Positions 52,151 to 60,909 of a stretch of DNA of 64,000 bases are shown in pieces. The position numbers were made by a program, and so were the translations under genes. The notes beneath the pieces were generated by a model. It did no database searches, was not told the DNA's origin, and saw only the letters and a program-made list of their open reading frames with translations. The stretch comes from Sphingomonas leidyi (GTDB lineage: Bacteria; Pseudomonadota; Alphaproteobacteria; Sphingomonadales; Sphingomonadaceae), in contig NZ_JAASQV010000008.1 in assembly GCF_011761945.1 (NCBI RefSeq), forward strand, positions 1 through 64,000, written 5' to 3'. Each line of letters begins with the position of its first letter. Within the stretch, counting starts at the first letter, position 1.

Positions 52151-52861
52151 ATGTCCGTGTCGTCGCACGATTTTTCGCTCAGCCCGCGCCCCGCCGCCCG
52201 GCTCTCGCGTCTGGGGCGGGAAGGGGAGCCGCTGCTCTGCCTCGACGGGCTGATGCGCACGCCCGCGGCGCTGATCGACTATGCCGCACGCGAGACCCGG
52301 TTCGCGCCCGTCCATGGTCCGCAGGGCGGCTATCCCGGCATCCGCGCGCCCGCGCCGCTCGATTATGTCGAGGCAGTGGTCCGTGCGCTCGATCCGGCGG
52401 TGCGCGATGCGTTCGGGCTGGGTGCGGTCCGGCTGGGCCGGGCCGAATGCAATTTCTCGCTGGTCACGCTCGCGCCCGGCGCGCTCCTGCCGTCGCAGCG
52501 CGCGCCGCACATCGATACCACCGATCCGCTGCAATTCGCCTTCCTGCACTATCTGTGCGGTCCGGAGCAGGGCGGCACTGGCTTCTATCGCCACCGCGCC
52601 ACCGGTTTCGAAGCGATCACTCCCGAGCGCGCGCCGCGCTACGAGGCCGCGCGCGCCGCCGAGCCGGTGCCGGCGCCGGGCTATATCCGGGGCGACACGG
52701 CGGAATTCGAACGGATCGCCGCGGTGGACGCCGCGTTCGACCGGCTGCTCGTCTATCGCAGCCGCCAGCTGCATTCGGGGCTGGTCGCGGGCGCCGGCTC
52801 GGCCGATCCGCGCCATGGCCGGCTCACCGCCAACATCTTCCTGACCTATCGCCCGGCCTGA
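52151..52861 (+). CDS. DUF6445 protein with an oxygenase-like metal triad
   Basis: This 236-residue protein matches DUF6445-type proteins found beside halogenase/TonB receptor loci. It shows a possible Fe(II)/2-oxoglutarate oxygenase triad, H120-x-D122 in P-H-I-D-T-T-D and His208 in R-Q-L-H-S-G, with a C-terminal Arg in R-L-T-A-N-I-F-L. The reaction is unknown. The ATG at 52151 is preferred; an in-frame start at 52076 would overlap the divergent cupin gene. It converges with the TonB receptor gene, whose terminator overlaps its stop codon. Confidence 0.78.
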   Translation: MSVSSHDFSLSPRPAARLSRLGREGEPLLCLDGLMRTPAALIDYAARETRFAPVHGPQGGYPGIRAPAPLDYVEAVVRALDPAVRDAFGLGAVRLGRAECNFSLVTLAPGALLPSQRAPHIDTTDPLQFAFLHYLCGPEQGGTGFYRHRATGFEAITPERAPRYEAARAAEPVPAPGYIRGDTAEFERIAAVDAAFDRLLVYRSRQLHSGLVAGAGSADPRHGRLTANIFLTYRPA

Positions 52862-52897
52862 AAAAATCGGCGCCGCCGGCTGGAAACCGGCAGCGCC
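52861..52897 (-). terminator. Rho-independent terminator of the TonB receptor gene
   Basis: A 10-bp stem with one mismatch (52869-52879 with 52887-52897) and a seven-base loop is followed on the minus strand by six T (complement of 52861-52866). It ends the receptor transcript; the T run overlaps the last base of the DUF6445 stop. Confidence 0.82.
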
Positions 52898-52917
52898 AGG
52901 CTGGGTGTTTCGCAGGG

Positions 52918-55900
52918 TCAGAAGTTGAAGCGCGCGATCGCGGCGAAGCGGCGGTCGTTCATGTACCAGCCGCGCGGCACCTCCACATATCCCTTCGGGT
53001 TGCCGATCTTCGTGATCACTGCGGTGGTGCGGGTGATCTCGTTGGTCAGGTTCGAGCCCTGGACGCCGATCTTGATCTGCGGCGTGATGGTGAAGAAGAT
53101 CGACGCGTCGAGCTGGCCGGTCGCCTTGTTGATGATCGGGTCGTTCGGCACGATCACGTCGCGGATCGTCAGCACGAAGTCCGATCGCCACGAATAGCTC
53201 GCCCGCAGCGACACCGGACCATAGTCGAAGAACGGGGTGATGTTCACCTGGTGCTTCGAGAGGCCTTGCAGCGGCAGCAGCGAGAGGTCGACCGTGGTGA
53301 CGCGGCCGGCGGCGACGTCCGGATCGGTTTCCGAAAGCGTCGACTGCGGCACGCCCGAACTGTCGATGAAGGTGTAGTTCGCCTGCAGGCCCAGGCCCTT
53401 CAGCGGCCCGGGCAGGAAGTCGAACGTCTGCTGATAGCCGACTTCGACGCCCTTGATCTTGCCCTTCTGCGTGGCGTTGATCGGGGTGGTGATCACTACC
53501 GGATAGGTCTGGCCGTTGTTGGTCAGGTCCACGCGGCGGGTGTTGTTGGTCACCACGCCGTCGAGCACCTTGTAGAAGGCCGAGACGGTCAGTGAGCCGA
53601 CGCGCGAGAAATACCATTCCGCCGTCAGGTCGAAATTGTCGGCCTTCACCGGCATCAGATAGGGATTGCCGGCGGTGGTGACGCCTTGCAGGCGGAAGCT
53701 GCCCGGGATGAGCGTGCCGCTGGAGTCGACATTCTGCACCGCGCTCAGATTGGCCTGGAGATAGTTGCGGATATAGCCGGTCTGGGGCGGCGACACGCCC
53801 TTGAAATAGGCGGCGCGGAACTGTAGGCCGCCGCCCACCTCGAGCTTGAAGTTCACGCTCGGCAGCCAATAGTCATAGTCGAACTGGACGTGCGATGGGA
53901 TCAGCGCGCCGTTGACGAAGGCGCGTGCCTTGTCGCGGGTCGTCTGGTCGAACGAGCAGAAGGGCGAAGCCGTCTGCCCGGCCGGCGGCGGCGTGGCGCA
54001 AGTCGTGTCGGTCGGCAGCGCCGTGGTGTTGCTGAACGAGATATAGCCGTCCGTCGAGCGCTTGGTCTTGGTGTAGCGCACGCCGACATTGCCGGTCAGG
54101 TGCAGCCCGCCCAGATGCGTGTCGATGCGCGCCATCAGATAGGCGGCATAGTTGCGCTCGCGGATCGGGTTGATCTCGTCGGGCAGGAACGGCGTGCCGG
54201 AGATCACGCCGCAGCGATTGGCCAGCGCGTTCCAGCCCGCATTGACCGTCCGCCCATCGGCGGCGCACGTGGTCGTGCCCTGCCATTCGCGCGCGATCGC
54301 ATTGGCATAGCGCACCATCGCGTCGTAATCGCTGACGGTGTTGCCCGAATAATAGAGGCGTCCGTCGCCGCCGAGCGGATTGGTCACCTGGCCGCGGAAG
54401 AAGTTGTTGAAATAATAGGGCGAGTTGGCGTTGAACGGCTGGCCGTCGGTGCGGCTGGCATTGTTGCCGTTCACCGGCATGTCCATCCACACGGGGCCGT
54501 TATTGCCCCATTGTTCGGAGAGCACGCCCCAATTGTAGCGCGAGAAGCGCGAGACCTGGTCGCGATCGGCATAGCGCACGCCGCCCTGGATCGACTTCAG
54601 GAAGCTGCCCTCGGGCATGGCATAGTCGAGGTCGAGGCGGAAGGCGTCCGAATTGCCTTCGCTCTGCTCGATATGGTCCATCGCCGCGCGCGGGAAGTTG
54701 TTGAACGGATCGGTGAAGCTGGTGTGGCCGGCGCCGAAATAGTTCGGCGTATACTGGTTGGGGTTGCCGCCGGCGCGGCAGTCATTGTCGGTGCCCTGCG
54801 CGTCCTGCATGTTGGCGGCCGGGCCGCTGCAGACCTGAGGCGGCAGGAAGGCCACGGTCGGGAAGTTCGAGCCGTTCAGCCGGATCGACGCATTCTGATA
54901 GGTCGAGTTCCACACCGTGTTGTCGAGCAGGTTGGTGCTCGACTTCACATGCTGATAGTCGAAGACCACGCCCAGCCGCTCGCTGGCGTTCCACTTCAGG
55001 TTGAAGCCGTAATCGTCGGTGACGAGCTTCTCCTGGTGGTCGCGGCGCTGGTTGTTCGACTGGAGGCCCAGCATCGGCACGCGCGGGATCAGGCCGCTGT
55101 TGCCACCGCCGATATTCTGGTCGCCGCGCCAGCCGGTCGGGCCGGTGATGGTGCCGCTCACGAACATGCCGTCGCTGTCGAAGTCGAGCGTGGTGCCCGG
55201 CACGCGGCGGGAATCGCCGTTGGACGACACGTTGTCGGTGGCGATCTCGATCGTGCGCTCGGTCCAGGCCTGGCGCGCGTCGGAGCGCAGGAACTGGGCG
55301 ACTGCCTCGATCGAGCCGTCGTTGCTGCGATACTGGAGCGCCGCGGCATAGCCGTAGCGCTCGCGGTTGAACTCCTGGCGGCCCATCACCGCACCGCGCG
55401 GGAAATAGACCTGGCGCTGGACCGTCGCGCCATTGCCGTTGTTGATGACGTCGCCGTCCGAATAGAGGTTGCGGATGCGGAAGCTCGAGACCTGGAAACG
55501 GTCCGACTGGCTCTTCAGCTGCGAATAGGAGAAGTTGCCGAGGATGCCGATCTCGCCGATGCCGGTCTCCCAGCGGTCGCTGACCATCAGCGAGCCGGTC
55601 GGCGTCCATTCCTTCTTGTAGTCGCCGTAATTCGCCTCGAGCGAACCGGCGATCATCAGGCCCTTCTTGTTGTCGAACGGCTTGCGGGTGCGCAGGTTGA
55701 CCACGCCGGCGATGCCGCCCTCGATGCGGTCGGCCGAGGGCGACTTGAACACGTCGACGCCGCCCATCATTTCCGAGGGCACGTCGGCAAAGCTGAGCGA
55801 GCGGCCGTTATTGGCGGTGAACGCCTCGCGCCCGTTGAACTCCGAGCGGACATAGGTGAGGCCGCGCACCACCACGCCCGAGCCCTCGACCGAGAAGTGA

Positions 55901-56250
55901 TCGGGATCGACGCCGGCGGCGAAACGGTTGATCGACACGCCGGGAATGCGCTGCAGCGTCTCGGTCACCGAACGGTCGGGCAGGGCGCCGATGTCCTCGG
56001 CGGTCACCGAATCGACGATCACGTCGGCATTCTTCTTGAGCGTCTGCGCGCTCTGCAGCGATTGGCGATAGCCCTGGACGACGATCGTGTCTTCCGGGGT
56101 CTGCGCATCGCCCGCGGCAGTGTCCTGCGCCCAGGCCGGCGCGGCGACCGACAGGCAGGCGAGCGCGGCGGCGGAAACGCCGGCGCGCAGCGCCCCCGTG
56201 CGGAACCTGCCCGCCTTGCTCGCATGATGAATAGAATCGTGCTTTCGCAT
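52918..56250 (-). CDS. TonB-dependent receptor, TonB-Xanth-Caul type
   Basis: This 1110-residue outer-membrane receptor has a long signal peptide (cleavage near A-W-A-Q, about residue 42), a TonB-box-like T-I-V-V-Q-G, and a plug with A-E-D-I-G-A-L-P-D-R-S-V-T-E-T-L-Q-R-I-P-G typical of the family named TonB-Xanth-Caul. The barrel ends in a phenylalanine (A-R-F-N-F). These receptors import plant oligosaccharides in Xanthomonas and Caulobacter. Its place between xylan enzymes and halogenase genes suggests xylo- or glucuronoxylo-oligosaccharides. The start at 56250 lies 18 bp from the operator at 56268; the longer open frame upstream crosses the promoter and is rejected. Confidence 0.92.
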   Translation of the reverse strand: MRKHDSIHHASKAGRFRTGALRAGVSAAALACLSVAAPAWAQDTAAGDAQTPEDTIVVQGYRQSLQSAQTLKKNADVIVDSVTAEDIGALPDRSVTETLQRIPGVSINRFAAGVDPDHFSVEGSGVVVRGLTYVRSEFNGREAFTANNGRSLSFADVPSEMMGGVDVFKSPSADRIEGGIAGVVNLRTRKPFDNKKGLMIAGSLEANYGDYKKEWTPTGSLMVSDRWETGIGEIGILGNFSYSQLKSQSDRFQVSSFRIRNLYSDGDVINNGNGATVQRQVYFPRGAVMGRQEFNRERYGYAAALQYRSNDGSIEAVAQFLRSDARQAWTERTIEIATDNVSSNGDSRRVPGTTLDFDSDGMFVSGTITGPTGWRGDQNIGGGNSGLIPRVPMLGLQSNNQRRDHQEKLVTDDYGFNLKWNASERLGVVFDYQHVKSSTNLLDNTVWNSTYQNASIRLNGSNFPTVAFLPPQVCSGPAANMQDAQGTDNDCRAGGNPNQYTPNYFGAGHTSFTDPFNNFPRAAMDHIEQSEGNSDAFRLDLDYAMPEGSFLKSIQGGVRYADRDQVSRFSRYNWGVLSEQWGNNGPVWMDMPVNGNNASRTDGQPFNANSPYYFNNFFRGQVTNPLGGDGRLYYSGNTVSDYDAMVRYANAIAREWQGTTTCAADGRTVNAGWNALANRCGVISGTPFLPDEINPIRERNYAAYLMARIDTHLGGLHLTGNVGVRYTKTKRSTDGYISFSNTTALPTDTTCATPPPAGQTASPFCSFDQTTRDKARAFVNGALIPSHVQFDYDYWLPSVNFKLEVGGGLQFRAAYFKGVSPPQTGYIRNYLQANLSAVQNVDSSGTLIPGSFRLQGVTTAGNPYLMPVKADNFDLTAEWYFSRVGSLTVSAFYKVLDGVVTNNTRRVDLTNNGQTYPVVITTPINATQKGKIKGVEVGYQQTFDFLPGPLKGLGLQANYTFIDSSGVPQSTLSETDPDVAAGRVTTVDLSLLPLQGLSKHQVNITPFFDYGPVSLRASYSWRSDFVLTIRDVIVPNDPIINKATGQLDASIFFTITPQIKIGVQGSNLTNEITRTTAVITKIGNPKGYVEVPRGWYMNDRRFAAIARFNF

Positions 56251-56267
56251 CGCGCTGTCCCCTCCCG

Positions 56268-56281
56268 TGTTAGCGCTACCA
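56268..56281. promoter_or_regulatory. LacI-type operator at the TonB receptor promoter
   Basis: TGTTAGCGCTACCA differs from the perfect site at 48750 by one base and is nearly palindromic. It lies 18 bp before the receptor start in the 272-bp divergent gap with the halogenase operon. Confidence 0.75.
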
Positions 56282-56481
56282 TATATTGGCGCGTTTCTTG
56301 TTTGGGCTGAACCTAAAGTAGGAGTTATCGAAAGATCAAGCCGTCTTGTGATGCTTCGACGCAAGCCACGGATTTGTGGCGATTTCGCAACGGTTTCGTT
56401 GCGTTGCGGCACGGATCCCGCATCTGCGAAGGGCGGATTCCAGCTTCGAATCGTGCCCGGATGCGATTGACGATTTTGCGA

Positions 56482-56495
56482 CGGGAGCGCTAACA
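56482..56495. promoter_or_regulatory. Possible half-conserved operator before the halogenase operon
   Basis: CGGGAGCGCTAACA keeps the core and right half of the TGTTAGCGCTAACA pattern, with a degraded left half. It ends 27 bp before the first halogenase start. It may be a second, weaker site that loops with 56268. Confidence 0.45.
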
Positions 56496-56522
56496 TTCGC
56501 GGCGGAGAGGGGCATCGCAAGC

Positions 56523-57977
56523 ATGCTGGCAGGGCGCATACTCGTGGTCGGCGGGGGCACGGCGGGGTGGATGACCGCCGCGGCGCTGGCGCACAAGCTC
56601 GCCGGCACGCCTGCGCGGATCGTGCTGGTCGAATCGGCCGAGATCGGCACGGTCGGCGTCGGCGAGGCGACGATCCCGCACATCCGCCATTTCAACGCGA
56701 CGCTCGGCATCGACGAGGCCGATTTCCTTGCCGCCACCAGGGGCACCTACAAGCTCGGCATCGAATTCGTGGACTGGGGCCGCAAGGGCGATTCCTATAT
56801 CCATCCCTTCGCGGAATTCGGCGCGCCCATCGGCGGGGTGCCCTTCCACCAGCAATGGTGCGCCGCGCGCGGGGAAGCCGGGCCGTTCGAGGCATATTCG
56901 CTGCCGATCCAGGCCGCCCGCCGCGGGCGTTTCCGCCGGCCCGACGGCGATCCCTATAACTATGCCTATCAGTTCGATGCCGGCCTCTATGCGAAGTTCC
57001 TGCGCGGCTATTCGGAAGCGCGCGGCGTCGTCCGGCGCGAGGGCAAGGTGATCGATGTCGCGCGCGACGGCGAGAGCGGTTTCGTCCGTTCGGTCACGCT
57101 CGAAGGCGGCGAAGTGCTCGAAGCGGATCTGTTCGTCGACTGTTCGGGCTTTCGCGGCCTGCTGATCGAGCAGGCGCTCCACGCCGGCTACGAGGAATGG
57201 ACGCACTGGCTGCCCTGCGACCGGGCGATCGCGCTGCCCTGCGCCAATGTCGGCCCGATCGCGCCGCTGACCCGCGCGACCGCGCAGGATGCCGGCTGGA
57301 CCTGGCGGATCCCGCTCCAGCATCGCACCGGCAACGGCCATGTCTATGCAAGCGGCTTCACCAGCGACGAGGAGGCGCTGCGGACCTTGCTCGGCGCGAT
57401 CGCCGCACCGCCGATGGCCGATCCCAACCGCCTTCGCTTCGTCGCCGGCAAGCGGCGCAGGCAATGGGTCGGCAATGTCGTCGCGATCGGCCTGTCCTCG
57501 GGCTTTCTCGAGCCGCTGGAATCGACCAGCATCCATCTGATCCAGCTGGCGATCGGCCGGCTGCTCGACCTTTTCCCCACCCGCGACTGGGACCCGCTCG
57601 ACGCGGCCGAATTCAACCGGCTGATGGCGCTCGAATATGAGCGGGTCCGCGATTTCCTGATCCTGCACTATCATTGCACCGAGCGCGACGATTCCGAATT
57701 CTGGCGCCATTGCCGCACCATGCGCCTGCCGGATTCTCTCGCATACAAGCTCGCCTTGTTCCGCGAGCGCGGCGTGGTGGTCCAATATCGCGAGGGCACG
57801 TTCCTCGAGCCGAGCTGGCTCGCGGTCTATCTCGGCCAGCCTGTGACGCCGCGCCGCTGCGATCCGCGCGCGGGCGGAGCGGGCGCCGCTGCCGCCATGG
57901 CCGCGATGCGGGCCGGGATCGCCGCGACGGCCGAGGCGATGCCGGCGCACGAAGCCGCGCTGGGGATGCCGGCATGA
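56523..57977 (+). CDS. Flavin-dependent tryptophan-halogenase family protein 1
   Basis: This 484-residue protein has an FAD site G-G-G-T-A-G (10-15), the catalytic lysine Lys77 in G-T-Y-K-L-G, the family motif W-T-W-R-I-P (259-264) and Glu333 in E-P-L-E-S-T-S. These match Lys79, the WxWxIP signature and Glu346 of PrnA. Such enzymes use reduced FAD, oxygen and halide to make a lysine chloramine that halogenates indoles. Receptor-linked relatives have been reported to prefer bromide. It is the first of four similar genes in one coupled operon. Its native substrate is not known. No flavin reductase gene is in the window. Confidence 0.9.
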   Translation: MLAGRILVVGGGTAGWMTAAALAHKLAGTPARIVLVESAEIGTVGVGEATIPHIRHFNATLGIDEADFLAATRGTYKLGIEFVDWGRKGDSYIHPFAEFGAPIGGVPFHQQWCAARGEAGPFEAYSLPIQAARRGRFRRPDGDPYNYAYQFDAGLYAKFLRGYSEARGVVRREGKVIDVARDGESGFVRSVTLEGGEVLEADLFVDCSGFRGLLIEQALHAGYEEWTHWLPCDRAIALPCANVGPIAPLTRATAQDAGWTWRIPLQHRTGNGHVYASGFTSDEEALRTLLGAIAAPPMADPNRLRFVAGKRRRQWVGNVVAIGLSSGFLEPLESTSIHLIQLAIGRLLDLFPTRDWDPLDAAEFNRLMALEYERVRDFLILHYHCTERDDSEFWRHCRTMRLPDSLAYKLALFRERGVVVQYREGTFLEPSWLAVYLGQPVTPRRCDPRAGGAGAAAAMAAMRAGIAATAEAMPAHEAALGMPA

Positions 57978-59395
57978 TCCGCGACATCGGCATCGTCGGC
58001 GGCGGCGTCGCCGGCTGGATGGCGGCGCTGGCACTCGTCCGGGCGCTCCCCGGCATCCGGGTCTCCCTGATCGAGACCGAGGGCCCGGACTGGAGCCTCG
58101 GCCCCTTCGGTCCCGCCGAGGCCAGCCTGCCGGATTTCCCCGCCTGGCTCGGCGATCACGGCGTCGACGAAGGGGCGCTCCTCCGTGCCGCGCGCGGCAG
58201 CTTCTCGCTCGGCACCGCCGTTTCCGGCTGGGCGGCGCGCGAGGCGGACTGGTTCCTGCCGTTCGGTACGATCGGGGCGCCGCTCGCCGGCATCGCCTTC
58301 CACCAACTCGCCGCCCGTATCCGCGAGACCGGCCGGGCGCTCCGCCTCGCCGATTTCTCGCTCGCCGCGGTCGCCGCCGCCGCGGGCCGTTTCGCGCGGC
58401 CGAGCCCGGATCCGCGCTCGATCCTGTCCAGCTATGGCTATGGCCTGCATCTGGATCGCGCCGGCCTGGCTGCCGCGCTGCGTGCCGCTTCCGGGCTGGA
58501 GCCGGCCGGTGAATTCAACCGCGCGATCGTCGACGGTGCCGTCACCGCCGTCGAGCTGCGCGACGGCAGCCGGGTGGTCGCCGATCTCTGGCTCGACTGC
58601 TCCGGCCCGGCCGCGCTGCTCGCCAGCCGGCTGGACCAAGGCTGGGAGGACTGGTCCGCCTGGCTTCCCTGCGACCGCGTCGTCGAGACCTGGATCCAGA
58701 TGGAAGGCGTGCCGCCGCCCCACGCCCATGCCGGCGCCTTCGAGACCGGCTGGCAGCGCACCGTGCCGCTGGCGGGCGGGCAGGGCGGGGCGCTGTTCCA
58801 TGCCGCCGCGCTGCTGCCCGATCAGCCCGGCGCCATCCCGCTCGCCCAGGGGCGCCGCGCGGCCGCCTGGACCGGCAATGTCGTTGCGCTTGGCGCCGCG
58901 GCCGTGCTGGTCGAGCCGCTCCATGGCTGGAACCTCGCGCTGCTCGCGAATGCACTGGCCCGGCTGATCGGCCTGCTCCCCGCCGCGCCGGGCGGTCCCG
59001 AGCCAGCCGAATATAGCCGCCTGGCCGCCGCAGAGGCCGATAGCGTCCGCGATTTCGCGATCCTCCACTACAAGACCAATGGCCGCACCGGCGAGGCATA
59101 TTGGGATGCCGCCCGCGCCATGCCCGTCCCGGAGGCGCTCCGGCGCAAGCTCGATCTCCATGCGAGCCGGGGCCGCGTGCCACTGGAGGATGGGGAATTG
59201 CTCGGGGCGGACGACTGGATCGCCGCGCTCGACGGCCAGGGCGTGCGCCCGCGCCGTTACGATGCGCTTGCCGATGCCATGGCCGAGCCGCGGCTGCTCG
59301 ACCATGCCGAGCGCGTCCGCACGCTGATCCTGGACGCCGTCCGCGCCATGCCTCATCACGGCGCCACGCTCCGCGCCGAAGGACTGATCGCATGA
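57974..59395 (+). CDS. Divergent halogenase-like flavoprotein lacking catalytic residues
   Basis: This 473-residue protein aligns with its neighbours along its length and keeps the FAD motif G-G-G-V-A-G. It has lost the halogenase signatures. The catalytic lysine is Ser78 (G-S-F-S-L-G), the WxWxIP motif is W-Q-R-T-V-P (260-265), and the Glu of E-P-L-E is His317 (E-P-L-H-G-W). It is therefore unlikely to halogenate by the known mechanism. It may be a structural or regulatory partner, or a flavoenzyme with a new reaction. The reading frame is intact and coupled on both sides by ATGA, so it is maintained and not a decaying pseudogene. Confidence 0.85.
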   Translation: MIRDIGIVGGGVAGWMAALALVRALPGIRVSLIETEGPDWSLGPFGPAEASLPDFPAWLGDHGVDEGALLRAARGSFSLGTAVSGWAAREADWFLPFGTIGAPLAGIAFHQLAARIRETGRALRLADFSLAAVAAAAGRFARPSPDPRSILSSYGYGLHLDRAGLAAALRAASGLEPAGEFNRAIVDGAVTAVELRDGSRVVADLWLDCSGPAALLASRLDQGWEDWSAWLPCDRVVETWIQMEGVPPPHAHAGAFETGWQRTVPLAGGQGGALFHAAALLPDQPGAIPLAQGRRAAAWTGNVVALGAAAVLVEPLHGWNLALLANALARLIGLLPAAPGGPEPAEYSRLAAAEADSVRDFAILHYKTNGRTGEAYWDAARAMPVPEALRRKLDLHASRGRVPLEDGELLGADDWIAALDGQGVRPRRYDALADAMAEPRLLDHAERVRTLILDAVRAMPHHGATLRAEGLIA

Positions 59396-60909
59396 CCGCT
59401 CCCGCGCCGATCCGCCGGATCGTCATCGTCGGGGGCGGCACCGCCGGCTGGATGGCGGCCGCCGCGCTCGCCCGGCTGATCCCCGCCGGCGTCTCGGTGA
59501 CGCTGGTGGAGTCGGAGGAGATCGGCACGGTCGGCGTCGGCGAGGCGACGATCCCGCCGATCCGCAACTTCAACGCGCTGCTTGGCCTCGACGAGCGCGA
59601 CTTCCTCAGCCGGACCCAGGGCACGATCAAGCTCGGCATCGCGTTCGTGGACTGGACGCGCGAGGGCCATCGCTATGTCCACCCCTTTGGCGAGTTCGGC
59701 TTCGATGTGGAGGGCGTGAAGTTCCACCAGATCTGGCGCAAGCTCCACGCCGAGGGCCGCGCCCGCGAGATCGACGCGTACAATGTCTGCGCGCTGGCGA
59801 TGGCGGCGGGGCGCTATCAGCCCCCGGTCGCCGATCCCGGCTCGATCCTGTCGCGCATGGCCTATGCCTATCAGTTCGATGCTTCGCTCTATGCGAAATA
59901 TCTGCGGGCCCATGCCGAGCGGCGCGGCGTCGTCCGGGTCGAGGGCAAGGTCGCGCAGGTCCCCCTGCGTGCCGGGGACGGCTTCATCGAGGCAGTGGTG
60001 CTCGAAGGGGATCGCCGCGTCGAAGGCGAGCTGTTCCTCGATTGCACCGGCTTCCGCGCGCTGCTGATCGAGCAGGCGCTGGGGGCCGGTTGGGAAAGCT
60101 GGGCGCACTGGCTGCAATGCGACCGCGCCGTCGCCGTGCCCAGCGCCAGCCCGGGCCCGGAGATCACGCCCTTCACGCGCAGCACGGCGCACCGGGCCGG
60201 CTGGCAATGGCGCATTCCGCTCCAGCACCGCGTCGGCAACGGCCATGTCTATTGCAGCGCCGATATCTCGGACGACGCGGCCTGCGAGACGCTGCTGGCG
60301 AACCTTGACGGCGCGCCGCTGCGCGATCCCTTCCTCCTCAGGTTCGAGGCCGGCCGCCGCAAGCGGGCCTGGCACCGGAACTGCGTCGCGCTCGGCCTGT
60401 CCTCCGGCTTTCTGGAGCCGCTGGAGTCCACGTCGATCCACCTGATCCAGTCGGGCATCCACAGGCTGATGGCCTTGCTCCCCGACAGCGGCTTCTCGCC
60501 CGTGGAGCGCGACGAATATAACCGGCTGACCGACGCGCAGATGGAGCAGGTCCGCGACTTCGTCATCCTGCACTACCACGCCAACGAACGGCAGGACGGC
60601 GATCTGTGGCGGCGAGTCCGCGAGATGGCGATCCCGGAGACGCTCAGGCGGAAGCTCGACCTGTTCCGCGGCCGCGGCCGCTTCTTCCGCCATGAGGACG
60701 AGCTGTTCGCCGAATCGAGCTGGATCGCAGTGCTGCTGGGGCAGGGCGTGATCCCGGCCGGCTGGGATCCGCTGGCCGACGGGCTCGACGAGAACAAGCT
60801 CGCCACCAGCTTCGAGCGCATCCACGAAATGTTCGCTCGCGCCGCCCGGGCAATGCCCCGACACGAGGAATGGCTCGCCCGCAACGCGCCCGCAGGGACA
60901 ACCGCATGA
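59392..60909 (+). CDS. Flavin-dependent tryptophan-halogenase family protein 2
   Basis: This 505-residue protein has all key positions of a flavin-dependent halogenase: G-G-G-T-A-G (14-19), Lys80 in G-T-I-K-L-G, W-Q-W-R-I-P (271-276) and Glu345 in E-P-L-E-S-T-S. It is most like the fourth member of the operon (shared S-T-A-H and W-Q-W-R-I-P-L-Q-H-R stretches). An ATGA overlap joins it to the gene before and the gene after. It should be cytoplasmic, because no signal peptide is seen. The aromatic substrate is unknown. Confidence 0.9.
   Translation: MTAPAPIRRIVIVGGGTAGWMAAAALARLIPAGVSVTLVESEEIGTVGVGEATIPPIRNFNALLGLDERDFLSRTQGTIKLGIAFVDWTREGHRYVHPFGEFGFDVEGVKFHQIWRKLHAEGRAREIDAYNVCALAMAAGRYQPPVADPGSILSRMAYAYQFDASLYAKYLRAHAERRGVVRVEGKVAQVPLRAGDGFIEAVVLEGDRRVEGELFLDCTGFRALLIEQALGAGWESWAHWLQCDRAVAVPSASPGPEITPFTRSTAHRAGWQWRIPLQHRVGNGHVYCSADISDDAACETLLANLDGAPLRDPFLLRFEAGRRKRAWHRNCVALGLSSGFLEPLESTSIHLIQSGIHRLMALLPDSGFSPVERDEYNRLTDAQMEQVRDFVILHYHANERQDGDLWRRVREMAIPETLRRKLDLFRGRGRFFRHEDELFAESSWIAVLLGQGVIPAGWDPLADGLDENKLATSFERIHEMFARAARAMPRHEEWLARNAPAGTTA

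Noticed and set aside
53890..56310. 806-codon open frame on the plus strand
   Set aside because: It is antisense to the TonB-Xanth-Caul receptor and shows only the composition expected of a reverse frame.
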